From: Tetrapyrgos nigripes | Lineage: Eukaryota; Basidiomycota; Agaricomycetes; Agaricales; Campanellaceae | DNA length: 64,000 nt | Assembly: GCA_013368315.1 (NCBI GenBank) | Contig: JAACJM010000269.1 | Location: 44,413 to 108,412 of the forward strand | Direction: 5' to 3' | Part shown: in pieces, positions 32,701 to 44,717 of the stretch | Numbering within the stretch: the first letter of the stretch is position 1 | Layout of the letters: each line of letters begins with the position of its first letter | The notes under the pieces: model-generated | Databases searched by the model: none | Seen by the model: the letters and a program-made list of their open reading frames with translations, nothing else | Told to the model about the DNA's origin: nothing | Program-made: the position numbers and the translations under genes

Positions 32701-34169
32701 AAATTCGCGATTCGCTCCCTGAGATTCAAGCTGACTTTGATGATTCTACGTGGACGATTGCGAATCATACGACGACGAATATTCCGTTCAAGCCGTACTA
32801 TGGTGATGGACGTGTTTTGTATGGGTGTGATTACGAGTTGTGAGTGTAACACTTCTTTTCATGGTTTGATTTTCGCTGATTTGGAATTTGAACCAGCTGC
32901 GAGAATATCGTTCTCTGGCGTGGACACTTCAAGGCGACGGGTGGAGAGAAGAGCGTGAACTTGTCCATAAACGGCGGAGAGGGTGAGTCTCTTCTCTTGC
33001 GGTTCTTGAACATATCATTCATTGTCATGCCAACAGCCTTCGCAGCCAGTGTATGGCTCAACGATGCATTCTTGGGCACCTCGTTTGGAAAGTAAGCGCT
33101 TCTTTCTGAGAGAAAGAATCCAATTTTCTGATCGTTGTTGGTCTTGGTTAGCTCGAGCAATAACCAAAATATCTTGGAGGAAACAGACGACAAATTCATC
33201 TTCCCAGAAGGAGCTTTGATCGCTGATGGTGACAATGTGATCACCATTGTACAGGTGAGGAGCCAGTTCGTTTTGAGTGGCCGAGTATGTAACTCAGTAT
33301 CTTCCAGGACAACATGGGCTTGAACGAAACCCAATGTTAGTTTGGTATCTTTCGTTTGTTGGTTGTTACCTTTTTGACATCTTCACTAATAGCTACTCCA
33401 AACACTTCCAAGAGCCCTCGAGGCGTTCGTGGATTCAAGCTTAGCTCTGGCAACTTTGGAGAGTGGAAAGTCCAAGGAAAAGTTGGCGGATACACCAAGT
33501 AAGCTTTTCATACCTTGCTACTATACTGCGCAACTCAATCAACAAAATGCAAATCAGTTACCCAGACAAAGTCCGCGGCGTCTTCAATGAAGGCGGTTTA
33601 TCTGGAGAACGCAAGGGATGGCATCTGCCTGGTTTCAACACCTCAGCATGGGAAACTCGAGACCTAGCGGATGGACTTCCCAACTCGTCTGCAGGAGTAG
33701 GATTCTTTGTTACAACTTTCAACTTGAGCATTCCCGCTGGGCTCGACGTTCCGCTGTCTTTCAACTTTGAGGAAGAGTTTGGTCAGCCTTATAGGGCGTA
33801 TTTGTTCGTGAACGGATGGATGATGGGGAAGAGAGTTGGAAATCTGGGGTGAGTTCTCTGAAAACTTTGCTCGTGGATTAAGCTAGGACTAATAGAATCA
33901 AACGTTGAATTTTGCAGACCCCAAGCCAAGTTCCCAGTACACGAAGGTATCCTGGACTATCATGGGCTCAAGTAGGACTTTCTTTTTCTTTTGGTCACGG
34001 GATGAGCACTGAATCAAACGTCATTAGCACTGTGGCCGTAGCACTCTGGTCAATGACTCCTAATGTGACTGTCGCCCCCAAACTCACTCTCCAAGCCGAT
34101 GGAGTTTTCGAAGGAGGTGTGAAAGTCACAACCACTAATCCAGGATGGTCGCCAGACGGAAGGGAGTAG
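29769..34169 (+). CDS. GH35 beta-galactosidase with N-terminal membrane anchor (one frameshift)
   Basis: Nineteen exons can be joined through GT-AG introns: 29769-30181, 30232-30449, 30524-30528, 30635-30818, 30879-31009, 31072-31091, 31153-31271, 31324-31504, 31563-31596, 31652-31875, 31935-32839, 32897-32982, 33037-33091, 33152-33254, 33308-33335, 33393-33498, 33558-33848, 33918-33971, 34028-34169. They total 3299 nt, one short of 1100 codons. The frame is lost near 32708, between GWKFA and the PEIQADFDDSTW segment. The protein has a cytosolic tail, a membrane segment at residues about 53-70, RPGPYINAE, acid/base Glu276 in QVDNEY, and nucleophile Glu364 in PEFQGG. It should hydrolyse terminal beta-galactosides outside the cell or in the secretory route. 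The frameshift is either a mutation or an assembly error. Confidence 0.92.
30524..30528 (+). other. Five-nucleotide micro-exon of the GH35 gene
   Basis: GTCCA is flanked by an acceptor (GAATAG) and a donor (GTGAGT). It is needed to spell Arg-Pro-Gly-Pro-Tyr, the invariant start of the RPGPYINAE motif. Joining the neighbouring exons directly would shift the frame. Confidence 0.8.
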
Positions 34170-34344
34170 ATCAAACTTAGCTGAAGGACCCACAGAGAGA
34201 GGACAGTTTCTTGGGCATACAGACGTACTTATATCTTGTAAAATGGACTAAAGTCTTACATTCCGTTCTGATTTGGAACGCCATCTATACCATCAATCCA
34301 GTAGGTCGTAGGACTATCTTATCTAAAACAGCAAATACACAAAA

Positions 34345-36451
34345 CTAGGAGGACCAGATGCGACCTTCTGCGCGATGATCCCTGACTACTTGAGAATCTG
34401 AATCCATTGCGAGCTGGATAGCACTTTCAACGTGTTCTTCACGCGCAAATACCATGCATTGGAACGTCATAGACTGCGTTCTCGCGTCCGGCATGCTACT
34501 TCGGTGTGCTGCATGGCGGAGATTGAGTACGAGGCGAGGAGCCTGTTAGAGCAACGATTCGTTCAGTTTCGAAAACAACTTTGGAGACGAGCTGACCTAC
34601 AGTAAATGAGTATACAGCCATATGCCACCTGGGAGAAATGACCAATATCTGGGTGAATTTTTGTAGACAAGGCTTTTGTACACGTACCCATCCAGTAAAT
34701 CTGCATATCCTGTTAGCTTGTTCACAGAGAGAGTCATGACGATCCGTGTTATGAGCATCGCTAGAAGAAAGGATTTTAGAACTCACGAGCGATCTGACTG
34801 AGAAATATCAGCTACTCACCGACAATCCTAAGATTACGAGCATGTCAGTTGAGGATGAGTTAATCGTCGGGCCCATTCCCCCTACTTACAATGCATACAG
34901 AATAAAGCAATCCAGAAAGAAAGATCTCATTAAATCTGACAAGAAAGGCTGCTGCGACCGTACTGCTGGAGGAATTTTCATCCTCCACCTCAACTCTTGA
35001 GCGAACCTGAAGGCAGGGAATGGGAAGAAAACAACTATGATAGAATTCATTGGAATGTGTATGAAAGTGAAAATGAATATACACCGACGGGTCATAGCGA
35101 GTGAAGCGATCCTGAGGAAGTAATCGGCGTCGAAATCAATAAGTACACATTTGTTTACATTGTGATAAAACGAAAGAGCGAAAAGATATACGTACCAGGA
35201 GACCAAGCTCCATTTGTAGCTGCGAGGAATCACAAAATTCGAGCATCCGGGAATGTCAAGAGCGGGGAACGCGGGTGGGGCAGAACGAGCCAAATCTTCA
35301 GCGATTCTAACACAAGCATAGATTGTAATCTGAGGATTGGAACGGATTTCGTCGTCATGAGGATTGGTGTATGTAAGAGAAAAGGCTTACTGCGAGTTCG
35401 ACTGTCGTAAAGGTTCACAATTTAGTAAGGCGTGCAGGTTAATTTGATGGTGAAGCGTTCAGACTCACTGGTCCAAAGGCTGAGAAGAAATATCACCACT
35501 ATACACGGAAAAGATTAACTAAGCTTTTGCGGCGAGAGGATTCGATTCTACTGGCCTTTGCGACCCGGATACAAAGCATGTACTCGTAGGACCAGAATAA
35601 GGTAGGCTGAAGCACCGAAAATGGAAGGGCCACATCTACACCATGACGAATATCGTCACGCCTTTAATGAGCCTCATATTAGTTAGAGAGCTCTTAGTAA
35701 CGTACAGGATTGTATAATAGAACCATCCTTGACAGCTTCAATCGAAAGTAGAAGTAACGATTGAAGACTTCAGAGAGCTAGGTCCACGGTCGGAAAGGCA
35801 AACTTACAACTGCGGGAAAGGGAGATTAGAGGTTTGGTTTTGGTTCGGACTTCAAGTCCACATACGTTAAAGGGCAAGCCGTGTATGTTGGCCACTGTAA
35901 GTAGCAGCGAGGGATGGATGGACCAGGCAATTAGCCGTTTGAGAACATTCAGAGTATCAGTACTATTGAAATTACCAACCTACGAACACAGACCTGAGGA
36001 TATCAAGAAGCAAGGTTAACTGAAACGAGCCGGAGAAACAGAGGAGACTTGCGGCCGACGTACACATTGTAGACAATACCCCAGTAACGCGTGATAAGAT
36101 AAAGCCATTTGGCAATCGTCCATCGCGACCTGGAAGACTTGCATGAATTGAAATCGTTAGCATTTTACAGCCGACTTACTTCCACACAAAATCAACCTGA
36201 GAAAATAGCAGCGGATTCAGTTGCAATTTGAAGTGCAAGCTAAGAGTCTCTACGAAGACTCACCTCGATATCAAGCTTTAATACAATATCGTATAGGAGA
36301 AATGCTACGGAGGCCACTATAACACAAATTTGTTAGCCGGTTAAAGCCCGGGTCAGAAAGAGGAGGAGGAGGAGGAGGAAGAGGAAGACTGACGAAGTGC
36401 GTAGTTGGTGAGATGAGACTGAGCAATGATTTCCAGCTCTGAGGAATCCAT
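34345..36451 (-). CDS. Second DUF6533-like multipass membrane protein
   Basis: The minus-strand start at 36451 gives MDSSELEIIAQSHLTNYALR. After an intron come VASVAFLLYDIVLKLDIE, then VDFVWK, then SRWTIAKWLYLITRYWGIVY, each bounded by GT-AG introns. This is the DUF6533 pattern (YD...L..EVxxVWK + RWTxxKxLYLxxRY). A later hydrophobic exon lies near 35190-35230 (YKWSLVSWYVYLFALS). The end is LNLRHAAHRS to EGRIWSS with a stop at 34345-34347. A poly-Ser frame just after exon 1 comes from a (GGA)n tract in the first intron. Function is unknown. It faces the GH35 gene tail-to-tail; middle exons are not fully defined. Confidence 0.65.
36355..36385 (+). repeat. GGA microsatellite in first intron
   Basis: A short GAGGAGGAG tract lies just downstream of the first exon of the minus-strand DUF6533-like gene. 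Confidence 0.7.
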
Positions 36452-36639
36452 GCTTTCTACTGACAGAACATTGCAGACTTGGAGGAGGAGGAATAGCGTA
36501 TCACCACTGAGGATGATGGTGTGGAGGAGGGGAGAAGAGGTGGAGGGCAAAGGGCAAGGCACCTACGGCTTACTTATAGTATACCTTCTCGTACAAAAAT
36601 TAAGTACTTCCACGTGCACGTTTGCGTTCTGATCGATCG

Positions 36640-39600
36640 CCTTGGAAAGAACGATTAGAAACGACATAGACAATCTATATATAAAGGCTTGGAGCACAAA
36701 ATTCAAATGCATAGCGGGAAGGGCATGGCAACAGAATGAGCACCCAATCATCGGGACGTCTATCTCATGGGGTACAATGATGTGCATACACACTGTCACT
36801 TTGCCATGTCACTCTGTCCGCTCTACTGAAGGGTACTTGTCTATGATACATTAATCGAACGTAAGTGTATCGGTTGATATTTAAGGGCAAATTACCGAGG
36901 TCTTAATACGTTTTTACCACTCTTAAGTGCACCTGTTTATGAGGCCTTTTTAAGGGACTCACTCGTTCTTATACACGTCGTTTCTACGTGCGGCTATGCT
37001 GATCAGCTCCCCTCGTTAGCAACTCCCACCATCGTTCTTGATGCCACGTGCAGCAATGACCCTGGTACATTTTACTTTTTCTTCTTTGTTTCTTTTAAGG
37101 CCTGTTCGGCAAAAGATTCCAAGTTACATGTCACCGCGGGCGGCGAACCATATTTGGGGCTTTGAAAAACACGAACTTAAATTACCAAATTTTCAAAGCA
37201 GTTTCTACTCGCCTGACCTACTCCATACAGGACTGAATTAATGCCGATATTCCATATGGAGTATGTCCGGGGCCGAGCAAAAATTCGTCATTTAAGTTTA
37301 GATTTTTCCAAGCCCCAAATATGCATCGCCGTCCGCGGTGTGTGCTGGTACATTCGCTCCTTATTTAGAAAGTAGCACATGTCCACTTTTCACTCTTCAC
37401 ATTTTGCACCACTTATCACTTGTTCCGCGTTGGTGCGCGCCAACTCTTAGCCAACTCGAATTTTCTACGACGTTCTCTGGCTACTTGACTGCGCATAAAT
37501 GCTCCGCTTATGCACCTCTTATTACTGAAGTACAGTCAGCTTGGAGCCCTTGATACATTTGGAGTCCCTGATACAAATGTGAATATAAATTATGCGTCTT
37601 GAAGACGCGAGATATCAGCCCAAATTTTGTAATGATCAAGATTCCGGTTCTATCTACTCATCAGTAAAATAACACATTTATGGGAGGTATAGAGGTATAG
37701 AAGACATGGAGATATAAATTTTCCATACCACCTATACATTTTGTTCCGTGTGCATGAGGTATAGATATAATGCAGATGTATAGAAAATATTGTTGTCCCA
37801 TTTTACCCTCTACTACACTCCAAACTGTGTATATTATGATGATCCTCAGTACTAAGGTCTGCTATTCTGCAACACTGAGATTTTTGAGAGCCGTAGTACA
37901 TACATGTATTAGACATAGGGAACAGTACGGGGATCCCATGGGGTATTTTTTCTGACCTGCCCCCATACCCACCAAATCCCATACCCTTCAATATGGGTTG
38001 AGTCCCTCAGAGGGTTCAGTGGGTATCAGTTGAAACCCGTGGGATACATGCCCAGGACAATGAAAATATAACTTTAGGTATGTACAATCAGGCAATTTGA
38101 TCTATTCTGCAGGTTTCAAATGACGCTACAAGTGGTGAAGCATGATTTGGGCCACTGGCAGTATTATAGCTAATGCCAGTAGTCCAACACCCCATCAGCA
38201 GGTGGTGGGTTTGCAGTGGGTCAGAATAGGTGAACCCGTACCCATACCTGCCAACCCTGTACCTCCTGACCCACCAATTACCCGTAAACCTGCACTATTC
38301 CCTAATTAGACATACATACTTTACTACCTAGAACCTACACTAGCAATTCTGACTGATCATGATAACTCAATGATATCTGAGCTCATCAACTCAATTGGAA
38401 TAATTACTGAACTGAAGCCCGAAAAGCAACAGGTGTGCAAGAGTACTGGCAGTGCAGAGCAAAGAAAAAATGTGTGAAGTGAAAAGAGCCTGCCCTAAAT
38501 CACTTTGACACCCTGACACACATCTACATGTCAACAAGGTCGTGTGATGTTGGTATTCGGCTAACATCTTTCCCCAATCTTTGCCTCCCTCCCTCATTGA
38601 CAATCCACACTCCGTCCTCTTCCCTCACTCACTTGGATTGATGTAGCACACGTTGAACAACCAGCCGTATCAGTGAGTTCATACACAGTCCAGCTAGTCC
38701 ATACTCAAGCTTTGGTTTGCAGCTCTGAAACCATTCCACATTGTATGTGTAGGCAGTGTAGCAGTGTGTGGACAGCTCTGTTATGCCATACGTCTTTTTG
38801 TTATCTCCTCACAACCTGCAGACATCTAACTCGGTCATTCCTCCTTTGCAGTGTGAGCTAATCATTGCCAATGTGAGTCGTTCTCAATATTGACATGGTG
38901 TGTCTTCACAAGGGACCATATTCTACTACTTAACTGACATGACCCCCATTTCTAGCTTTATTTGCATGACTTCCTACCATCAACCTGTCCTGTTGGACAT
39001 TTGTTGTGTTTTGTAAGGCCCCATCCCACATCCATTCTCCAAACTTGTCCTGTACCTTAGTCTTTTATGCTGTATATTGTACCATATGTCGTTGTCTGCG
39101 CCTCCTGAGGCCTCATCAATACACTTTTCTTACAGTTCTCCTGCTTCACAGCCCTGAAAATGATTTGAACAATTATTGAGCACCAGGATTAAATTCTGAG
39201 GTATAGGAGGTGTATAGTAGGTTGCTAGAACCCCAACAAAAGGTACTGAATATCCTCTATACATTGGTATAGATCAGCACATGCCCCCCCTTTTCTATAC
39301 ATGGTCAGTGTGTATAGAATGATCTGGACCCATACCCTCTATACCCTACTATACACTACTATACCACTCCATAAATGTGTGAGTCTGATGATGTAGAGTC
39401 TAGGCTACAATTTGGTAGAATGGACCATCAGGAAGTGTGATGAGACAACAAAACAAAACGAGAGGCTTGGAGTGTTGAGAGCATGACAGGCACAGTTCTC
39501 AACAATTTCTCAACATCATTCTTTTCTCTATTGGGATTCTTCACGCATCTTCTCACTATATAAACTTTCTCTAAATGCTTGGGTGCCCACAATCACAGAA

Positions 39601-39683
39601 CCAGAGAAACCATGAGGCCTCAATTGCCAAGGCCATGAAAATACAAGCCACTGTAGAGGCATGGAAGGAAGAGATAAAGAAGC
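36640..39683. other. About 3 kb repeat-derived DNA without a supported gene
   Basis: The region holds a 50-bp-arm hairpin (37133-37339), degenerate TATAG-rich and ACCCATACC-rich repeats (37680-38300, 39190-39370), and only short frames. A plus-strand frame (39575-39683, starting MLGCPQSQNQRNHEAS) is coding-like but is cut by the copia element. Confidence 0.45.
37133..37339. repeat. Foldback (MITE-like) element
   Basis: Arm 37133-37182 and the reverse complement of arm 37290-37339 agree at 42 of 50 positions (both start ACCGCGG, share CATATTTGGGGCTT, and end AACTTAAAT). The loop is about 107 nt. Such a structure is typical of a miniature inverted-repeat element or a hairpin transcript source. 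Confidence 0.8.
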
Positions 39684-39917
39684 TGTTGGAATTAAATGAT
39701 AACGATCAAGTTACTAAGTTACTATGCATACGGCATCAATCAGGTACTGCGGACATATGGTCAAATGATCATATGGATATACTTAGACTATTTATATTAT
39801 TATACTACTCTGATTAATGATATATACTTGAGAGTTAAGCGAGATACGTTTGCACGCTCTTACCCCCACTTTGTGACTCTCACTAAGATTATTCGCTAAG
39901 ATAACCTAAGTCTAATA
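39684..39917 (+). repeat. Element E 5' LTR
   Basis: It starts TGTTGGAATTAAATG and ends CTAATA. Compared with the 3' LTR I count eight transitions and one C-run length change; seven of the eight transitions are at CpG (CG versus TG or CA). Confidence 0.9.
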
Positions 39918-40010
39918 GGTTATGGGCCCCGCCTAGCTTGCTATAACTTCGATAAACACTTGTTCTACTCTGCTTTACTCTCTACTCGTACTCTGTTCCT
40001 GGACTAGTAT

Positions 40011-41114
40011 ATGACTAGTCGACAAACTCGATCTCAAGGATCAGTCCCAGATATCCCACTTCCTACTACCAGTCGCCACTCTAGTGCACACCCCTCTGGT
40101 ACCCAAACTCCTACTCCGCCCGTATCATCTACTTCGCAAGCACAGCCACTTGATCCTCTCATCCAAAACCCTCTTCCATTCGCACTTGATCCCATTATGT
40201 CTGATGCTGGCGAAAATACTAGGACTGATGTCCGGGATACTGTCCCTACTCCATCATCATCTCCTCCATCTACCCCTACTTCGTCGGTTGCATTATCTAT
40301 GCCCGAAAATACAAACCCCAACTACGTGATGCCGCTCAGCGACATCAACAAAGCTTTTGATTCCTTGACAGTTCTTACTGGCAGTGAAAATTGGAAGATG
40401 TGGTACTTTCACGTTAATAGTGCTTTACAGGTGATTCGTCACCAACACTTTAAAAGTTCCAGGTTACATCCTGGTAATACTGTCAAACTAGCCTGTTTTA
40501 ACGCTATTACAGGCAAGATTGATGATAAAATCATGATCCACTACATTGAAGAGTCGGATGCGATAGAGCTTATTAAGAAGCTCAAGCAACGTTTCGACCC
40601 TTCATCCACAGTTCAAGAGTCTAACGAGCTGTGGAAACTCTTCAACTTACGTAAACCAGTCTGGGAGTTTGATAAGCTCCTCGACAAAGCTCAGGATCTG
40701 TGGGCTTCTATCAAGAAGAGAGACATAGATGTCTCAGATCAAGTCTTTTACTCAGCTCTAGTGGGGATTATTCCTCCACACTATCACTTTGTTCGCAGTT
40801 CTTACGAAGCAACTGTGGATGCAGCTGCAGCTACATGGGATGCCACTACTGCAGCTGAAGGGGAGAAACCCGTATACACAGCTGTCGACCTCATTGCGCG
40901 GCTAAAGAAGGAATTCACTAACTATCGTTTGAGCAATGCTCGAACGTATCCTTCGAAGAAGTCCACAAGAAATCTGGTAGCACTAGTCAAGGCGGTGCTC
41001 AATGATCGGACAAGTCAAAAGGGGAACGCGCTAACGCTGCAGCGCTGTACCAGAAGCCTTCTGATGGGAAAAAGGATCGGAAGTGCTTCAACTGCAACAA
41101 GATGGGTCATATGA
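40011..41114 (+). pseudogene. Element E gag
   Basis: The 367-residue frame has a Pro/Ser/Thr-rich N-terminus, then a copia-gag-like core (LTGSENWKMWYFHVNSALQV, ELIKKLKQRFDPSSTVQESN, LWKLFNLRK). The true frame shifts near 40970. In the next frame a TGA near 41012 precedes a zinc knuckle CFNCNKMGHMTQTC at about 41078-41120. Gag should package the RNA into particles; this copy is interrupted before its zinc knuckle. Confidence 0.85.
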
Positions 41115-41752
41115 CCCAGACGTGCCCAGAACTGTGGACTGAAAAGTCCAAAGAAGCTATGAAGAAGAAAGGGATTACTAAACAATCCAACAAAGGCAAG
41201 ACCAAGGAGAATGCATCAGTTGCCATCTCCATGCCTGCGTCTTCTTCTTCTCAAATTGCGACTACGTCAACTTCGCAATCGGACTGGGTACAGTCGATTT
41301 CTTCGGGCGACGTTGAGATGGAAGACTCAGAGACTCCAGTGAGTCATCATATTTCCCTACCTGCTTTTACCGTGATCTCTGACCAAGATCATACGCATAT
41401 CATTGATTCTGGTGCTACTATACACTGTACACTGTATCTTAACTTACTTTTTAACGTTCATACTACGCCTGCCGTAACTTTAACTGTTGCCAATTCAGAG
41501 CATCTAGATCTTCAATTAGCAGGCGATATGCGGGTAGAAGTTAGGAAGGACAATGGTGAGTCTTCATCAATCACTCTTAAAAATGTATACTATAACTCAA
41601 AACTTCTGTTTACTTTAATCAGTATTTCACAAAAAGCGGACTATACTTTTACTTTTCATGATCATTTATGTATAATACGTAATGACAGGACAATTTCATT
41701 GGCATTATACACAAGAGCGCCAAACTTTACTCCATCACAACTAAAAAATTGA
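41102..41752 (+). pseudogene. Element E aspartic protease
   Basis: The frame starts within the gag zinc knuckle and carries DHTHIIDSGATIHCT (DSGAT catalytic motif) and LKNVYYNSKLLFTLISISQK, a typical copia protease end. It goes out of frame near 41720, where the neighbouring frame reads KLYSITTKKLSD into the integrase. Confidence 0.85.
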
Positions 41753-43008
41753 GTGATAACGTTGCTACTTTAAGTTTATATGAACTTCACAAACAAATTG
41801 GTCATATGAGTTATACAAATCTAAAAACATTACTAAAAACAGATAAATCTATTATTACAATCATTATTGATGATTGGACAGAAACTCAATGCGAAGACTG
41901 CATCATCAACAATATACATAGACTTTCTGTTCCGAAACAACGTACTTCAGAATTAGCAGAAAACTTTGGAGACCATTTTCATATTGATATATTTGGTCCA
42001 TTACAAACTGCCTCTATTGAAGGCTACAAATACTGGTTAACCATCGTTGATGACTGTACGCGTTGGTTAATATTATCTCCACTTAAAACAAAAGACGAAG
42101 CCTATACCCAATGGGTTACATTTACTACTGAACTATTTACACAATATGGTAACAAAGTTAAAATTCTACAATCAGACAACGATGCCGTATTTACTTCGGG
42201 TGCATTCAAAAACTACCTGAAAGCACAAGGTACAATTGCACGTTATACAGTTCATGACACGCCTCAGCAAAATGGAGTTGCTGAAAACATACATCAACAT
42301 ATCATGAATGGTATTCGTGTTAATCTGCATACTGGAAAACTACCTAATCGTTTATGGTGGCATGCAGGACTGTATACTATGTACATACTTAATAGATCTC
42401 CGAAAACTGCATTAAAAATGCAAACTCCCTATTTTAAACGTTACGGTGTTAACGCAAACTTAGACAATCTACATAGCTTTGGTACACCTTGCATTGTATA
42501 TGACGAAGCAAGAACTAGTAAACTAACTCCTAAAGGAAAACGTGGAGTTTGGTTAGGCTTTGACGATCATTCAAAAGGCCATTATGTCTACTTTGGTACT
42601 AAAGTGAATGTAGAAAGCAACTTGCAATTCTTAACATCCAAATCGCAAGTTGAAGGGGAGTTACAAAACAAAAATCAAGAACCATTAGAAACTACAGAAG
42701 AAAATACAAATGAAACTCCAACTTCTCAGGAACATGAACCTGAACCAATGGATGTTGACGAAGACGAAACTAAACAACCTGATGGCCCAAGACGATCAAA
42801 AAGGATCCGAGAAGCCAGAGGTTTACTCTACGATGAAGTTGAACAAAACATTGCTTTCTTCTTAACAGAATTCAATGTTTACTACGCTGATAACGTTGGC
42901 GATCCAATTTCATTTAAGGATGTACTCAATCATCCACAACATGATGCATGGTTTGATTCCATGAAAGCTGAGATAGAATCTCTAGAAAGTCTAGGAACCT
43001 GGGAATAA
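41749..43008 (+). pseudogene. Element E integrase and start of RT
   Basis: The integrase zinc module is LHKQIGHMSYTNL plus CEDC. The catalytic residues are D in HFHIDIFGP, D in LQSDNDAVF and E in QQNGVAENIH. Next come the RGVWLGFDDHSKGHYVYF region and an acidic linker. The RT begins at DAWFDSMKAEIESLESLGTW and is stopped by TAA at 43006-43008, where Leu is expected. Confidence 0.9.
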
Positions 43009-43641
43009 GTCAAACCTCCTGCTGATGCGAATATCATTGGTTCCAGATTTGTCTACAAAACTAAGTACGAACTTGGCAAACAGACCAAATTGAAATCTAG
43101 ACTAGTAGCACAAGGCTTTAGTCAACAAGAAGGCATTGATTACTACGCAAATGATATCTTTGCCCCTGTAGCACGCATGAGCAGTACACGTTTTATACTT
43201 GCTCTTGCAGCTTCATTAGACTATGAAACTACTCAGATTGATATTAAATCTGCCTATCTTTACAGAAACATTACTGACGAGGAAACATTATACCTTCGTC
43301 CACCTCCGGGTAATTTACTACCTAACTTACCTGAAGGCTACGTACTTAAACTCAGAAAGACTCTATATGGGCTGAAACAAGCTGGTCGTCGATGGTATGA
43401 AAAATTATGCAATATTCTCATAAAGTTACTAGGACTTAAGAAGTCTACTTATGATAATGCAGTATTCTACCGATATCATGAGAATAAACTCATTTTAATA
43501 CTATCTTGTCACGTCGATGACATTACTCTATGTACTATCAACAAAGCTACTGCACAAGCTTTCGTTACTGCACTTAGTGGACACATCCAAGTCACTGACG
43601 GTGGAGAAATCCACTGGATTCTCAGTATGGAAATTCAATGA
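43009..43641 (+). pseudogene. Element E reverse transcriptase
   Basis: The frame continues GSRFVYKTKYELG and SRLVAQGFSQQEGIDY, then TQIDIKSAYLYRN (motif A), LRKTLYGLKQAGRRWYEKLC (motif B region) and LSCHVDDITL (motif C, HVDD instead of YVDD). It ends in TGA at 43639-43641 in a context expecting a basic residue (EIQ-stop-DRNNHTI). Confidence 0.9.
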
Positions 43642-44476
43642 GATAGGAATAATCATACTATTAAACTCCGTCAGAAACATTACATTGAGAATATTCTCAA
43701 ACGATACAATTTTGACCAATTACATACACGCCGTACACCTATGCTACCTGGGCAAAATCTTAGCCCTAGACCTGGGAGTGAACCGCAACGGGACGCCGCT
43801 GCTATTAAACACTATATGTCACTAGTCGGTGGTTTACGATATGTCGCTGACTGCACTAGGCCAGACATTGCATATTGTACTGGTCAACTAGCAAGATACC
43901 TTAATGATCCAGGTGAAGAGCATTACACTGCAGCTAAACAATGCTATCTTTATCTAAAAGGAACTTGCGATTACTGGCTCAACCTAGGGAGCCCTACTAT
44001 TACTTCTACTTATGGATTTGCTGACTCTGATGGTATGTCCACGTATGGCAATAAACCAATCATGGGCTATGCATTCAAATTTGCTGAATCGCTTATTTCT
44101 TGGTCAAGTAAGCGAGGCACACTGGTAACTTTATCAGTTACTGAGGCTGAACTATGCGCACTCGCACATGCCTCACAAGAAGCTATTTATTTGAAAGGTT
44201 TTATAGAAGAAATTCTAAATGCCGAACAGGAGCCAGTACTTATCAACTCAGATAGTGCATCTACTTTGGCAATTATACGTGCTCCTGAAGAACAACATAC
44301 TCAGAGAACTAAGCATTTCAATATCTGTAAAAACTTCCTTACTGATCGGATACATCAATGATACATACGAGTTAAACATGTGTCAACTAATGATCAACTT
44401 GCAGATATACTTACGAAAGCTCTCTCCGCTGATAAGATCAAGTGTTTCTCCCGATTACTAGGGATATCCGCTTGAA
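43642..44476 (+). pseudogene. Element E RT end and RNase H
   Basis: It reads LVGGLRYVADCTRPDIAYCT, then the RNase H signature STYGFADSDGMSTYGNK, SLISWSSKRGTLVTLSVTEA, ELCALAHASQEAIYL and INSDSASTLAI. A TGA follows TDRIHQ near 44360, then HVSTNDQLADILTKAL and the natural end near 44475. The order is as in active copia elements but with nonsense changes. Confidence 0.9.
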
Positions 44477-44482
44477 GAGGAG

Positions 44483-44717
44483 TGTTGGAATTAAATGATA
44501 ACGATCAAGTTACTAAGCTACTATGCATACGGCATCAATCAGGTACTGTGGACATACGGTCAAATGATCATACGGATATACTTAGACTATTTATATTATT
44601 ATACTACTCTGATTAATGATATATACTTGAGAGTTAAGTGAGATACGTTCGCACACTCTTACCCCCCACTTTGTGACTCTCGCTAAGATTATTCGCTAAG
44701 ATAACCTAAGTCTAATA
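44483..44717 (+). repeat. Element E 3' LTR
   Basis: Direct repeat of 39684-39917 (235 bp; one extra C). GAAGC follows at 44718, matching the five bases before the 5' LTR. Confidence 0.9.

Larger units (their letters stand above)
39684..44717 (+). mobile_element. Element E: Ty1/copia LTR retrotransposon
   Basis: Direct repeats at 39684-39917 and 44483-44717 bound gag, protease, integrase, RT and RNase H in that order, which is the copia order. Five bases GAAGC flank both ends as a target duplication. LTR identity is about 96.5%, older than element B. Several stops and frameshifts break the polyprotein. It sits at the broken end of element D. Confidence 0.93.

Noticed and set aside
40034..40321. 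Gly/Val-rich minus-strand frame in copia gag
   Set aside because: Antisense shadow of the Pro/Ser-rich gag N-terminus.
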